Of a DNA stretch of 9,040 nucleotides, positions 1-5,364 are shown in pieces (the first letter of the stretch is position 1; every line of letters begins with the position of its first letter). The position numbers and the translations under genes are program-made. Source of the stretch: Candidatus Gastranaerophilales bacterium. GTDB taxonomy: Bacteria > Cyanobacteriota > Vampirovibrionia > Gastranaerophilales > CAJFVJ01. The stretch covers positions 1-9,040 of the forward strand of contig JAQUTS010000067.1 of NCBI GenBank assembly GCA_028694275.1. Direction: 5' to 3'. Below the pieces are notes generated by a model. It ran no database searches, was not told the DNA's origin, and saw nothing but the letters and a program-made list of their open reading frames with translations.

Positions 1-273
1 CGCTTTTTTATCTTTTGCTACAGGATTTGATGCTGCAGCCAAGTCTTTCATTTTTTCTGCAATAGCCTTTTCAACTTTTGGGTCAGGGTGGTTGATTACT
101 ACATCAATGCTTTTGTCATCTTTTATGCTGAAATTGACAACATCTTTGCCCATTTTTTCATCAAGAATATTTTTAACTTCTACTAATTGGGATTTTTCCT
201 CGTTAGTAATAGGTTTTTCTGATTTGATAGGTACTACTTGTTGCCCAAAGTTTAAATTACCGATTTTATTCAT
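1..273 (-). CDS. Small unknown protein, N-terminal part only (cut by window start)
   Basis: An open frame of 91 codons runs from ATG at 273 to the window edge, so the C-terminus is missing. The start is supported by GAGG at 282-285, eight bases upstream. The product is soluble and rich in Lys, Glu, Asp and Val. It begins MNKIGNLNFGQQ, and no signal peptide or membrane segment is visible. Residues from about 30 to 75 read like a small alpha/beta module (KNILDEKMGKDVVNFSIKDD, then a VVINHPDPKVEKA stretch), followed by an Ala/Lys-rich tail. I do not recognise a family. The NFG motif near the start resembles the NPFGISFKG motif of the unknown protein at 4602-5063. The gene lies 87 bases downstream of the radical SAM gene on the same strand, so it may be co-transcribed or have its own promoter. 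The reading frame is secure; the function is unknown. Confidence 0.75.
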   Translation of the reverse strand, partial: MNKIGNLNFGQQVVPIKSEKPITNEEKSQLVEVKNILDEKMGKDVVNFSIKDDKSIDVVINHPDPKVEKAIAEKMKDLAAASNPVAKDKKA

Positions 274-285
274 TACACTAACCTC

Positions 286-352
286 AAATACGTTACACAA
301 CTGTTATAAGATACCTAAAAATATTAATTGCTATTTTTTTTAAAATACGTTA
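286..352. repeat. Pair of 10-base direct repeats upstream of the 1-273 gene
   Basis: AAATACGTTA occurs at 286-295 and again at 343-352, spaced 57 bases, both inside the 87-base gap between the radical SAM gene and the small unknown gene. On the minus strand this reads TAACGTATTT twice. Paired sites in a leader could bind a regulator. In such AT-rich DNA, chance remains a real alternative. Confidence 0.3.
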
Positions 353-360
353 ATAATTTG

Positions 361-1251
361 TTACCAATCGTTGTTGAATAACTTTCCGTTCAGTTTTTTG
401 CAGGTGTAACATGTATTTGCTTCCAAAAATACTTTTTTGGAGTAATCCTGTATAGTTGTGCCTATTTTTCCTCTTGAATCTGTGGCTAATGCAGGACAAG
501 AATATACGCCGTCTTGGGTTATTATTCTGGATGTTTTACAGTCAAAGTTGTCTGTATCGGCGTTTTTTAGGCTGTTGCAATCAACAAATTCGTCATCTTG
601 GTATTTTCCGTAATTAAGCGCGTATTCACCTGTTTTTATTGGCGGAATAATTTTGTAGTTGAGATCTTCTGTCTCAAAACCTATACTGTCAAAGAGTTCT
701 CTGAATCCTGATTTCAACTCATCATCGTCTCTGTTGTCATAGTTAACGGTTGAAATTATTGGATTAAATTCGTATTTTATGAGGTTTTGTATCCCCGAGA
801 TTGCTTTTCTGAAATGGCCTCTGGTTCTTATTCTGTCGTTGATAATTTCATCATAATGATCAAGGCTTACTCTGAATATTATTTCGAAGTTGTAATTGTC
901 TTCTAATTGTCTTAAAAAACGGACTTTTTTGTCGTTTAACATTGTACCGTTTGTTAATATAGTTGTATTGCATCGTCTGAGACAAAGCCTCAGAATGTTA
1001 TTGATTTCAGGATGCAGCAACGGTTCTCCTCCTGTGAGGTAGATGTTTTTGATGTTTTCTCCTCTTGTTGCATCAAGTGTTTGCTTTACTTTGTCTATGT
1101 GTAAAAAACTTTTGTTAGTAAATTTTGGGTTGCAGCTTAAAAAACAGTGTTTGCATTTGAGATTGCAAGCTGTGTTGGATAGCTGAAACCAAATGTTTTC
1201 AAGGCTTTCCATCTCTATGTACGGTGCTTTAAACAATAACTGTAGTGACAT
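361..1251 (-). CDS. Radical SAM protein with SPASM/twitch-like C-terminal cysteines
   Basis: This 296-residue protein belongs to the radical SAM superfamily, whose members use a 4Fe-4S cluster to cleave S-adenosylmethionine and start radical chemistry. The cluster motif CNLKCKHC supplies Cys29, Cys33 and Cys36, and the SAM-binding GGEP motif is at 74-77 after a YLT strand. A TILTNGT strand follows near residue 100. The C-terminal third carries Cys225, Cys238, Cys252 (in YSCPAL), Cys281 and Cys284 (in CYTC). This resembles the SPASM/twitch extensions that hold a second Fe-S cluster. I chose ATG at 1251 because AGGAGGAGGA (1259-1268) sits seven bases upstream; an in-frame TTG two codons earlier is too close to that site. 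No precursor peptide or partner enzyme is adjacent, so the substrate is unknown. Peptide or cofactor modification is a family-level possibility only. Confidence 0.9.
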   Translation of the reverse strand: MSLQLLFKAPYIEMESLENIWFQLSNTACNLKCKHCFLSCNPKFTNKSFLHIDKVKQTLDATRGENIKNIYLTGGEPLLHPEINNILRLCLRRCNTTILTNGTMLNDKKVRFLRQLEDNYNFEIIFRVSLDHYDEIINDRIRTRGHFRKAISGIQNLIKYEFNPIISTVNYDNRDDDELKSGFRELFDSIGFETEDLNYKIIPPIKTGEYALNYGKYQDDEFVDCNSLKNADTDNFDCKTSRIITQDGVYSCPALATDSRGKIGTTIQDYSKKVFLEANTCYTCKKLNGKLFNNDW

Positions 1252-1258
1252 AATCAAA

Positions 1259-1268
1259 TCCTCCTCCT
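1259..1268 (-). promoter_or_regulatory. Very strong ribosome binding site of the radical SAM gene
   Basis: On the minus strand AGGAGGAGGA lies seven bases before ATG at 1251. It is the strongest Shine-Dalgarno match in the window. It decides the start against the in-frame TTG at 1257. Confidence 0.8.
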
Positions 1269-1332
1269 ATGCGACAACTCTAGTCTAAGGTATTGGGCTT
1301 TGTTTGAAAATAACTCTACTAACCTAACTTAT

Positions 1333-1363
1333 ACTATAGAATATTATCCATTTTTATAGCCAA
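1333..1363 (-). promoter_or_regulatory. Possible promoter of the radical SAM gene
   Basis: On the minus strand TTGGCT (1358-1363) is followed 19 bases later by TATAGT (1333-1338), within the 123-base gap between dnaX and the radical SAM gene. The spacing is longer than the ideal 17 bases. I see no terminator after dnaX, so read-through from dnaX is also possible. Confidence 0.25.
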
Positions 1364-1374
1364 CAGGGTAATTA

Positions 1375-3198
1375 TCAGTCGATGACTTTGCCCTGAAAAA
1401 GGTCTATTATCATATCTGTCTGATCCGAAAATCCTTTTGACGGGGTCGGGGCAGGCATTTGTGTTTTTACTTGCGCCAGCTCCTCAAACTCTATGTCAAA
1501 GGACTCTTCTGTTTGAATTTGTATCGTGTTTTCAGAAACAACTTCTTTTTTATGCTCTTGTTTCAGTTTTTTTTTTATTTCTTTTCTGTCTTCAAAAGTT
1601 ATCAGGTTTACTTTTACTTCTTGGCTGAAGAATTTTTGTGCAGCTGCTTCAAGCTCGTGGATTTTTTTGCTTTCCTTCGCGCCTTTTATTAGGGCTTCAT
1701 TTGCCAAAGCAAGTAATATACCGTCTTTTGAAATCTCTACAGGTTTAGCAAGATCCATAAAAAATCTCTTGGAAGGAAAACTTTCAAGTAGGTTGACAAT
1801 GTTTGTCCAAACTTCTTTCAAATCTTCTTTGTTTTCCATAGAAGATGTTTCTTCTTTTGCAGGTATCGGTTTAGTTTTTGGTTCTTCTTGTACGGTAGGT
1901 TCTGTTATTTTTTCAACAGGTAGCGGGGCAATTTTTTGCTCTGAGACAGGTGCGGGTTTTATTTCTGCAATTGGAGCAGGTTGTTGCAATGTGGGTCTTA
2001 TGGGCTGTGGTTGTTGCTTGATTTGCCCGCCTGTTATCATTGCTTCAAGGTCAGAGACTCTTTTTTCAAGGTCTTTTAGTACTTTTATGTCTTGTCTGTG
2101 CAATATGCTTACCAAAATCACTTCCAGCCACATCATTTGGTTGGTTGTATTTTTGAGCATTGCATCATATTCTGCCATTTTTTCGAGAATTTGAGCTATT
2201 TCTATTGTCTCAAAATACTCACTTTGATCTTTGATTTTATCTACATAGTTTTCTGAAATTACAACAAGATCAGATAGTTTTGATGCATCTTGGATATTTT
2301 TAATCAAGAGCATATTTCTGAAATATTCAGTAAGTTCTTTTAATACTAAAAGTGGCTCATTTCCTTGGTTTACTATTTTTTCTATCAGCTCAATAAGGAC
2401 TTCGGGTTGTTTTTTGGCCAATGAGTCTGTTATTGCATATAGGTCATCTTGAGACAGAGCTCCTGAGATTGATAAAATATCATCGACGGTTATTTCATTA
2501 CCGTCTGTACCCAAAACACTTGCCTGGTCTAATAGTGCTATTGCATCACGCAATCCGCCTGATGATTTTTGTGCTATCAGTTCAATTGCTTGTGGTGTGA
2601 TTTTTATTTTTTCTTGTTTTGATATGTATTCAAGCCTTTTTGTTATGTCTTTAATTTTGATTTTTCTGAAATCAAAACGCTGGCAACGGCTTACTATAGT
2701 TTCTAATACTTTGTGTGATTCTGTTGTAGCTAAGATGAATACAAGGTTTTTTGGAGGTTCTTCGATTGTTTTCAAAAGAGCATTAAAAGCTTCTTTTGAA
2801 AGCATGTGAACTTCGTCTATGATAAATATTTTATATTTGCCGGAAACAGGCACAAATTGGACTTTTTCTATTATGTCACGCGCATCTTCGACGCCGTTGT
2901 TGCTTGCTGCGTCGATTTCTTGGACATCTATTGCGCTTCCGTTTGTTATGTCTGTGCAATTGTGGCAAACTCCGCATGGAGTGGCAGTTGGGCCGTTGAC
3001 GCAGTTTAGCGATTTGGCCAAAATCCTTGCCGCAGAAGTCTTTCCTGTCCCTCTTGATCCTGTGAAAAGATACGCATGCGAAATCTTATCGGCTTCTATT
3101 GCATTACAAAGTGCTTTTGATACAACTTCTTGTCCTACAAGGTCTGCAAAAGTTTGAGGGCGATATTTTCTGTAAAGGGGAATATACGATTGTGACAA
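1375..3198 (-). CDS. dnaX: DNA polymerase III clamp-loader subunit tau (gamma/tau)
   Basis: This 607-residue cytoplasmic AAA+ ATPase of the clamp loader loads the sliding clamp and, as tau, holds the replicative polymerases together. It opens with the family hallmark YIPLYRKYRPQTF. Walker A GSRGTGKT is at 47-54, zinc-binding cysteines are at 66, 75, 78 and 81, Walker B with DEVH is at 128-131, ATTE (sensor 1) is at 157-160, and the SRC motif is at 170-172. The clamp-loader collar follows, then a Pro/Glu-rich linker (about 393-453), a folded C-terminal domain (about 459-535) and a tail ending IIDLFQGKVID. The start is TTG at 3198, with GAGG (3207-3210) eight bases upstream. The open frame extends 27 codons further, but that part overlaps the divergent gene and lies upstream of the family N-terminus. 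A run of ten A in codons 541-544 may allow a shorter product. Confidence 0.96.
   Translation of the reverse strand: MSQSYIPLYRKYRPQTFADLVGQEVVSKALCNAIEADKISHAYLFTGSRGTGKTSAARILAKSLNCVNGPTATPCGVCHNCTDITNGSAIDVQEIDAASNNGVEDARDIIEKVQFVPVSGKYKIFIIDEVHMLSKEAFNALLKTIEEPPKNLVFILATTESHKVLETIVSRCQRFDFRKIKIKDITKRLEYISKQEKIKITPQAIELIAQKSSGGLRDAIALLDQASVLGTDGNEITVDDILSISGALSQDDLYAITDSLAKKQPEVLIELIEKIVNQGNEPLLVLKELTEYFRNMLLIKNIQDASKLSDLVVISENYVDKIKDQSEYFETIEIAQILEKMAEYDAMLKNTTNQMMWLEVILVSILHRQDIKVLKDLEKRVSDLEAMITGGQIKQQPQPIRPTLQQPAPIAEIKPAPVSEQKIAPLPVEKITEPTVQEEPKTKPIPAKEETSSMENKEDLKEVWTNIVNLLESFPSKRFFMDLAKPVEISKDGILLALANEALIKGAKESKKIHELEAAAQKFFSQEVKVNLITFEDRKEIKKKLKQEHKKEVVSENTIQIQTEESFDIEFEELAQVKTQMPAPTPSKGFSDQTDMIIDLFQGKVID
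1535..1576 (-). promoter_or_regulatory. Candidate frameshift/slippage site in dnaX: A10 run plus hairpin
   Basis: On the minus strand dnaX has ten consecutive A at 1576-1567, read as the end of ATA (Ile541) then AAA AAA AAA. Two bases later GAAACAA (1564-1558) can pair perfectly with TTGTTTC (1541-1535) around a 16-base loop. The first in-frame A AAA AAA heptamer therefore lies five bases from the stem. A -1 shift reads five codons (TETRA) and stops at 1550-1552, giving about 549 residues. A +1 shift stops at once at TGA (1563-1565), giving about 544. Made-by-slippage gamma forms are known for dnaX in Escherichia coli (ribosomal) and Thermus thermophilus (an A run, transcriptional). Here the conserved C-terminal domain would stay and only the tail would be lost. 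The stem is AT-rich and weak, so the call is tentative. Confidence 0.45.
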
Positions 3199-3206
3199 TT
3201 TCCATA

Positions 3207-3213
3207 CCTCTTT
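3207..3213 (-). promoter_or_regulatory. Ribosome binding site that sets the TTG start of dnaX
   Basis: On the minus strand AAAGAGG (GAGG at 3207-3210) lies eight bases before TTG at 3198, and the codons after the TTG give SQSYIPLYRKYRP. No ATG near the family N-terminus has such a site. Confidence 0.75.
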
Positions 3214-3219
3214 GCTATT

Positions 3220-3227
3220 ATTATAAT
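3220..3227. promoter_or_regulatory. Palindromic ATTATAAT: possible shared -10 of two divergent promoters
   Basis: The 57-base gap between the divergent dnaX and LD-carboxypeptidase genes contains ATTATAAT. It gives a perfect TATAAT on each strand: minus at 3220-3225 and plus at 3222-3227. On the plus strand TTTCCA (3199-3204) lies 17 bases upstream of TATAAT. On the minus strand no good -35 is visible at normal spacing, although TTTACA lies 21 bases upstream of the minus TATAAT. Transcription in either direction would start just before the respective ribosome binding site, so leaders would be very short. Confidence 0.45.
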
Positions 3228-3255
3228 GTATCACGACAAAGGATTTTGTAAAAGC

Positions 3256-4140
3256 ATGAAAAAAATCACTCCTCTTCAAAAAGGTGACAGTCTTTATATT
3301 ATTTCTCCTGCCGGCCCGATTAAAGATACCGAATGTCTTTTCAGGGCTGTTGATTATATCAAGTCGAAGGGGTTTAATGTTATTTTGGGCGATAATTTAT
3401 TTGCGCAACAAGACTACCTTGCAGGAAGTGATGATATCCGTCTTGATGATTTTCATGCTGCTTTTAAGTCTGATGCCAAAGCCATTTTGTGTGCAAGAGG
3501 TGGTTATGGGTGTACTAGATTGCTTGATAAAATTGATTATGATTTGATTGCGCAAAATCCAAAAATTTTTATGGGGCACAGTGATATTACTGCTTTGTTA
3601 AATAATCTGCCTTGCCCTTGTTTCCATTCACCTATGGCTATAGGTGATTTTGGCGGTGAAATTGATGTAATTACCCAAAAGAGTTTTTTGGAAGTCATTC
3701 AAGGAGCCCAAATTACTTATTTGTATGGTGCAAAGCCTGATTTTCAAACTATCAATAAAGGGGTCGTATCAGCACCTTTGCTTGGAGGGAATCTTTCGGT
3801 TTTGGTATCTTTATTGGGAACAAAGTATTTTCCTGCTTGTTCTGATAAAATTCTTTTGATTGAGGATTTGAATGAGGAACCGTATAAAATTGACAGAATG
3901 CTCACACAACTTCGCTTGGGGAGTGTTTTTGATAAGGTTTGCGGTGTGGTTTTTGCAGGATTTGGCAAAACAGAGGTGAGTGTTGAGTTTTTGCGAAGCT
4001 TTTTGCCTTTGAATTTACCTTCTTTTTACGGCTTTTGGGCGGCACATGATAAAAGCAAATATACATTGCCTTTTAATGCCTTATACCGACTTGATGCGAC
4101 TTGGGGAACTTTGGAGCTTATTGAAGATATTTGGCAATAA
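3256..4140 (+). CDS. LD-carboxypeptidase, peptidase family S66 (LdcA/MccF-like)
   Basis: This 294-residue serine peptidase belongs to family S66. Characterised members remove the terminal D-alanine from murein tetrapeptides in the cytoplasm during wall recycling (LdcA) or cleave microcin C (MccF). The expected landmarks are in order: IISPAGP near 15-21, CARGGYG at 79-85, and the nucleophile Ser109 in GHSDIT. Glu203 lies in LIEDLNEEPY and His264 in AAHDKSKYTLP, which completes the Ser-Glu-His triad. Length and motif order fit the family and no signal peptide is seen. I chose ATG at 3256, where the protein starts MKKITPLQKGDSLYIISPAG, with AAAGGA at 3238-3243. An earlier in-frame ATG at 3226 overlaps the proposed -10 box and has no ribosome binding site. 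The gene runs divergently from dnaX and ends at the terminator shared with the facing unit. Wall recycling is more likely than microcin immunity, since no microcin genes are nearby. Confidence 0.92.
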   Translation: MKKITPLQKGDSLYIISPAGPIKDTECLFRAVDYIKSKGFNVILGDNLFAQQDYLAGSDDIRLDDFHAAFKSDAKAILCARGGYGCTRLLDKIDYDLIAQNPKIFMGHSDITALLNNLPCPCFHSPMAIGDFGGEIDVITQKSFLEVIQGAQITYLYGAKPDFQTINKGVVSAPLLGGNLSVLVSLLGTKYFPACSDKILLIEDLNEEPYKIDRMLTQLRLGSVFDKVCGVVFAGFGKTEVSVEFLRSFLPLNLPSFYGFWAAHDKSKYTLPFNALYRLDATWGTLELIEDIWQ

Positions 4141-4186
4141 AAAATACCAACCCTTGAGTAGAGTCGGTATTTTTAGTTGGTATTTT
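4139..4186. terminator. Bidirectional intrinsic terminator with two alternative stems
   Basis: This lies between the convergent ends of the LD-carboxypeptidase gene and the HEAT-like gene. AAAATACCAAC (4141-4151) pairs perfectly over 11 bases with GTTGGTATTTT (4176-4186). On the minus strand this stem runs straight into six T (4144-4139). The same left arm can instead pair as AAAAATACC (4140-4148) with GGTATTTTT (4166-4174), which ends in a T tract on the plus strand. The two right arms, GTCGGTATTTT and GTTGGTATTTT, are near copies of each other. Each direction thus has its own terminator hairpin from one shared left arm. Confidence 0.65.
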
Positions 4187-4188
4187 GG

Positions 4189-4566
4189 TTATGACAATTC
4201 TATCAAAGCTTTGACAGAGCGTGCAGTTTCTCTGACTTCTTCATCAGAGTGAAGGCTCATTGTGTCTTCAAGAATTTTTACAACTTCTGTTTTGTCATTG
4301 AGTGATAGAATTTCATTCACAGAATGCATTGCAACTTTTGGGCTAAGATCGTTGATACCTTTGCCCTTATTGACGATGAGTACAACCAAAGAGTCATGAT
4401 CGTTTTTGCCTATCAGGGCTTTTGCTGTCAGCTCTCTGATTTCATCATCAGGCGAATTTGTACCAAGGCGCTCTAATACGTCAATTGCTTTTGGGTCTTT
4501 ATGAGCACCAAGTGCTTCTATGATATGTTCTAATTTTGCTATTTCTTCTCTCTCTTTTTTAAACAT
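4189..4566 (-). CDS. Small HEAT-repeat-like protein of unknown function
   Basis: This is a 125-residue, highly charged, all-helical protein starting MFKKEREEIAKLEHIIEALG. It contains about three HEAT/armadillo-like helix pairs with the usual pattern. These are DPKAIDVLERLG...DDEIRELTAKALI (about 24-51), LSPKVAMHSVNEILS (about 73-87), and TEVVKILEDTMSLHSDEEVRETARSVKALIEL (about 92-124). Such repeats normally form a curved scaffold that binds a partner protein; no catalytic motif is visible. I chose ATG at 4566 because AAAGGA (4574-4579) sits seven bases upstream. The longer frame from 4620 would overlap the preceding gene and has no such site. The gene starts 35 bases after the stop of the 4602-5063 gene and probably shares its transcript, so the two products may work together. 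There is no signal peptide or membrane segment. The partner and function are unknown. Confidence 0.8.
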   Translation of the reverse strand: MFKKEREEIAKLEHIIEALGAHKDPKAIDVLERLGTNSPDDEIRELTAKALIGKNDHDSLVVLIVNKGKGINDLSPKVAMHSVNEILSLNDKTEVVKILEDTMSLHSDEEVRETARSVKALIELS

Positions 4567-4601
4567 TTTTTTATCCTTTATTTTTACCTTACTTCTTGAT
4601 T

Positions 4602-5063
4602 TTATGCTTTTGCCAACCACATTGATTCAAGCTCGTCTACCGGCTTAATTACAAGTTTTTTGGCTTGTTTTGATAGTGTCGGATAAGGATCATCTTTAAT
4701 TAAATTAGAAATCTTCAAATCAGATGCTTTGAAATTACTTACTGTATCTGCAATTTTTGAAATTTGTGCTTTTGTCTGTTTTGCAAAATCAATAACCGGC
4801 TGAATTTTTGCTTTAAAAGTATTTTTGATTTCTACAAGGCTTCCTATTACAGCACTTGCAGCCATTTTGCCTTTTTGTGCTATTGATTGTTTTAATACAT
4901 CAGCTTTTGATTTTACAAACAAGTCACCATTGTGAGTTTTTCCCTTAAAAGAAATTCCAAAAGGATTACTTGTAAAAGGAGTACTGTTTGCTTGTGTTTG
5001 CTGAGTATTTTGCGATGTAATTTTTTTTATTAACCCTAGCCTGCCATTGATTTTCATATCCAT
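4602..5063 (-). CDS. Unknown small protein with N-terminal NPFGISFKG motif
   Basis: This is a 153-residue Lys/Ser/Thr-rich protein that I cannot assign to a family. The first 32 residues look flexible (Gln, Thr, Asn, Ser). NPFGISFKGK follows at 33-42, and then a long run of amphipathic helix (about 53-110) with repeated Lys-Ala-Gln patterns. The final part reads LIKDDPYPTLSKQAKK and VDELESMWLAKA. No signal peptide, membrane span or catalytic motif is visible. From memory, short FxG-type N-terminal motifs are common in small proteins of Gastranaerophilales genomes; I cannot verify that here. Two starts are possible: ATG at 5063, with AGGGA twelve bases upstream, and ATG at 5057, with a weaker AGAAG eight bases upstream. 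It is the first gene of a probable two-gene unit with the HEAT-like protein, and a -10-like TATAAT lies at 5119-5124. Confidence 0.78.
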   Translation of the reverse strand: MDMKINGRLGLIKKITSQNTQQTQANSTPFTSNPFGISFKGKTHNGDLFVKSKADVLKQSIAQKGKMAASAVIGSLVEIKNTFKAKIQPVIDFAKQTKAQISKIADTVSNFKASDLKISNLIKDDPYPTLSKQAKKLVIKPVDELESMWLAKA

Positions 5064-5118
5064 GTCTTCTATAAATCCCTTCTTTTCTTTTGACCTTAAA
5101 ATTTGTATAAATTAAATG

Positions 5119-5124
5119 ATTATA
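5119..5124 (-). promoter_or_regulatory. Likely -10 box for the 4602-5063 and 4189-4566 unit
   Basis: On the minus strand a perfect TATAAT lies about 55 bases before the start codon, in the context TTTGCATATAATC. No good -35 hexamer is visible at 16-18 bases. Upstream there is a tandem pair of ATGCAAA (plus strand, 5124-5130 and 5138-5144, period 14), which could be activator or repressor sites. Confidence 0.4.
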
Positions 5125-5152
5125 TGCAAACCCTATCATGCAAATTAAGCTC

Positions 5153-5173
5153 AAAAATCATCTATTTAGATGA
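5153..5173 (-). terminator. Weak minus-strand hairpin with short T tract
   Basis: On the minus strand TCATCT pairs with AGATGA across an AAAT loop (5173-5158) and is followed by five T (5157-5153). The six-pair stem is AT-rich. It lies upstream of the minus-strand promoter, so it would only stop antisense transcription from the rpmB side or end a small leader RNA. Confidence 0.25.
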
Positions 5174-5296
5174 GATGGCTTGTTTTTTATTCTTTTGTTT
5201 TGTGCCTTTTAGGCTTGAATATACTGATTTTTAGCTCTGTGACTGTTTTTATCTCTTTTGGAGTTAATTTGTCTTAATTTAAAGTTAAGTTGGTAC

Positions 5297-5325
5297 TTGA
5301 TATATCGTTTGGTTTTGTTTATGAT
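5297..5325 (+). promoter_or_regulatory. Sigma-70-type promoter of rpmB
   Basis: TTGATA (5297-5302) is followed by a spacer of exactly 17 bases and TATGAT (5320-5325). Each box differs from the consensus at one position. Transcription would start near 5332, leaving a leader of about 33 bases that contains AAGGA (5353-5357), seven bases before the rpmB ATG. Confidence 0.7.
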
Positions 5326-5364
5326 TATAGACACTTGATAAAAATAATTAAGAAGGAAAATAAA

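Larger units (their letters stand above)
5064..5364. other. Divergent intergenic region, about 300 bases, no gene
   Basis: This AT- and T-rich gap separates the minus-strand unknown unit from rpmB. It holds a minus-strand TATAAT (5119-5124), a tandem ATGCAAA pair (5124-5144), a small hairpin (5158-5173) and a good plus-strand promoter for rpmB (5297-5325). The stretch 5176-5290 is T-rich with short GGCTTG repeats. I see no coding frame with a credible start in it. An open frame starting at 5290 is only an upstream extension of rpmB. A small RNA cannot be excluded, but nothing specific supports one. Confidence 0.6.

Noticed and set aside
92..343. Plus-strand open frame of 83 codons
   Set aside because: It is antisense to the 1-273 gene, which has a good ribosome binding site and a plausible protein composition.
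274..360. Possible AT-only hairpin with T run after the radical SAM gene
   Set aside because: The stem contains no G-C pairs and a bulge, so it is too weak to call a terminator.
1526..2194. Long plus-strand open frame of 222 codons inside dnaX
   Set aside because: It is antisense to a secure dnaX, rich in Ser/Phe/Cys as expected from the complement of Lys/Glu-rich codons, and has no ribosome binding site or recognisable motif.
3199..3279. N-terminal extension of the dnaX frame by 27 codons
   Set aside because: It runs into the divergent gene, covers the promoter region and lies upstream of the family N-terminus; TTG at 3198 has a proper ribosome binding site.
4966..5154. Minus-strand open frame of 62 codons
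   Set aside because: It overlaps the start of the 4602-5063 gene in another frame, spans that gene's promoter and has no ribosome binding site.
5290..5364. Upstream extension of rpmB to an earlier ATG
   Set aside because: It would place the promoter inside the gene and add non-L28 residues; ATG at 5365 has AAGGA at the right distance.
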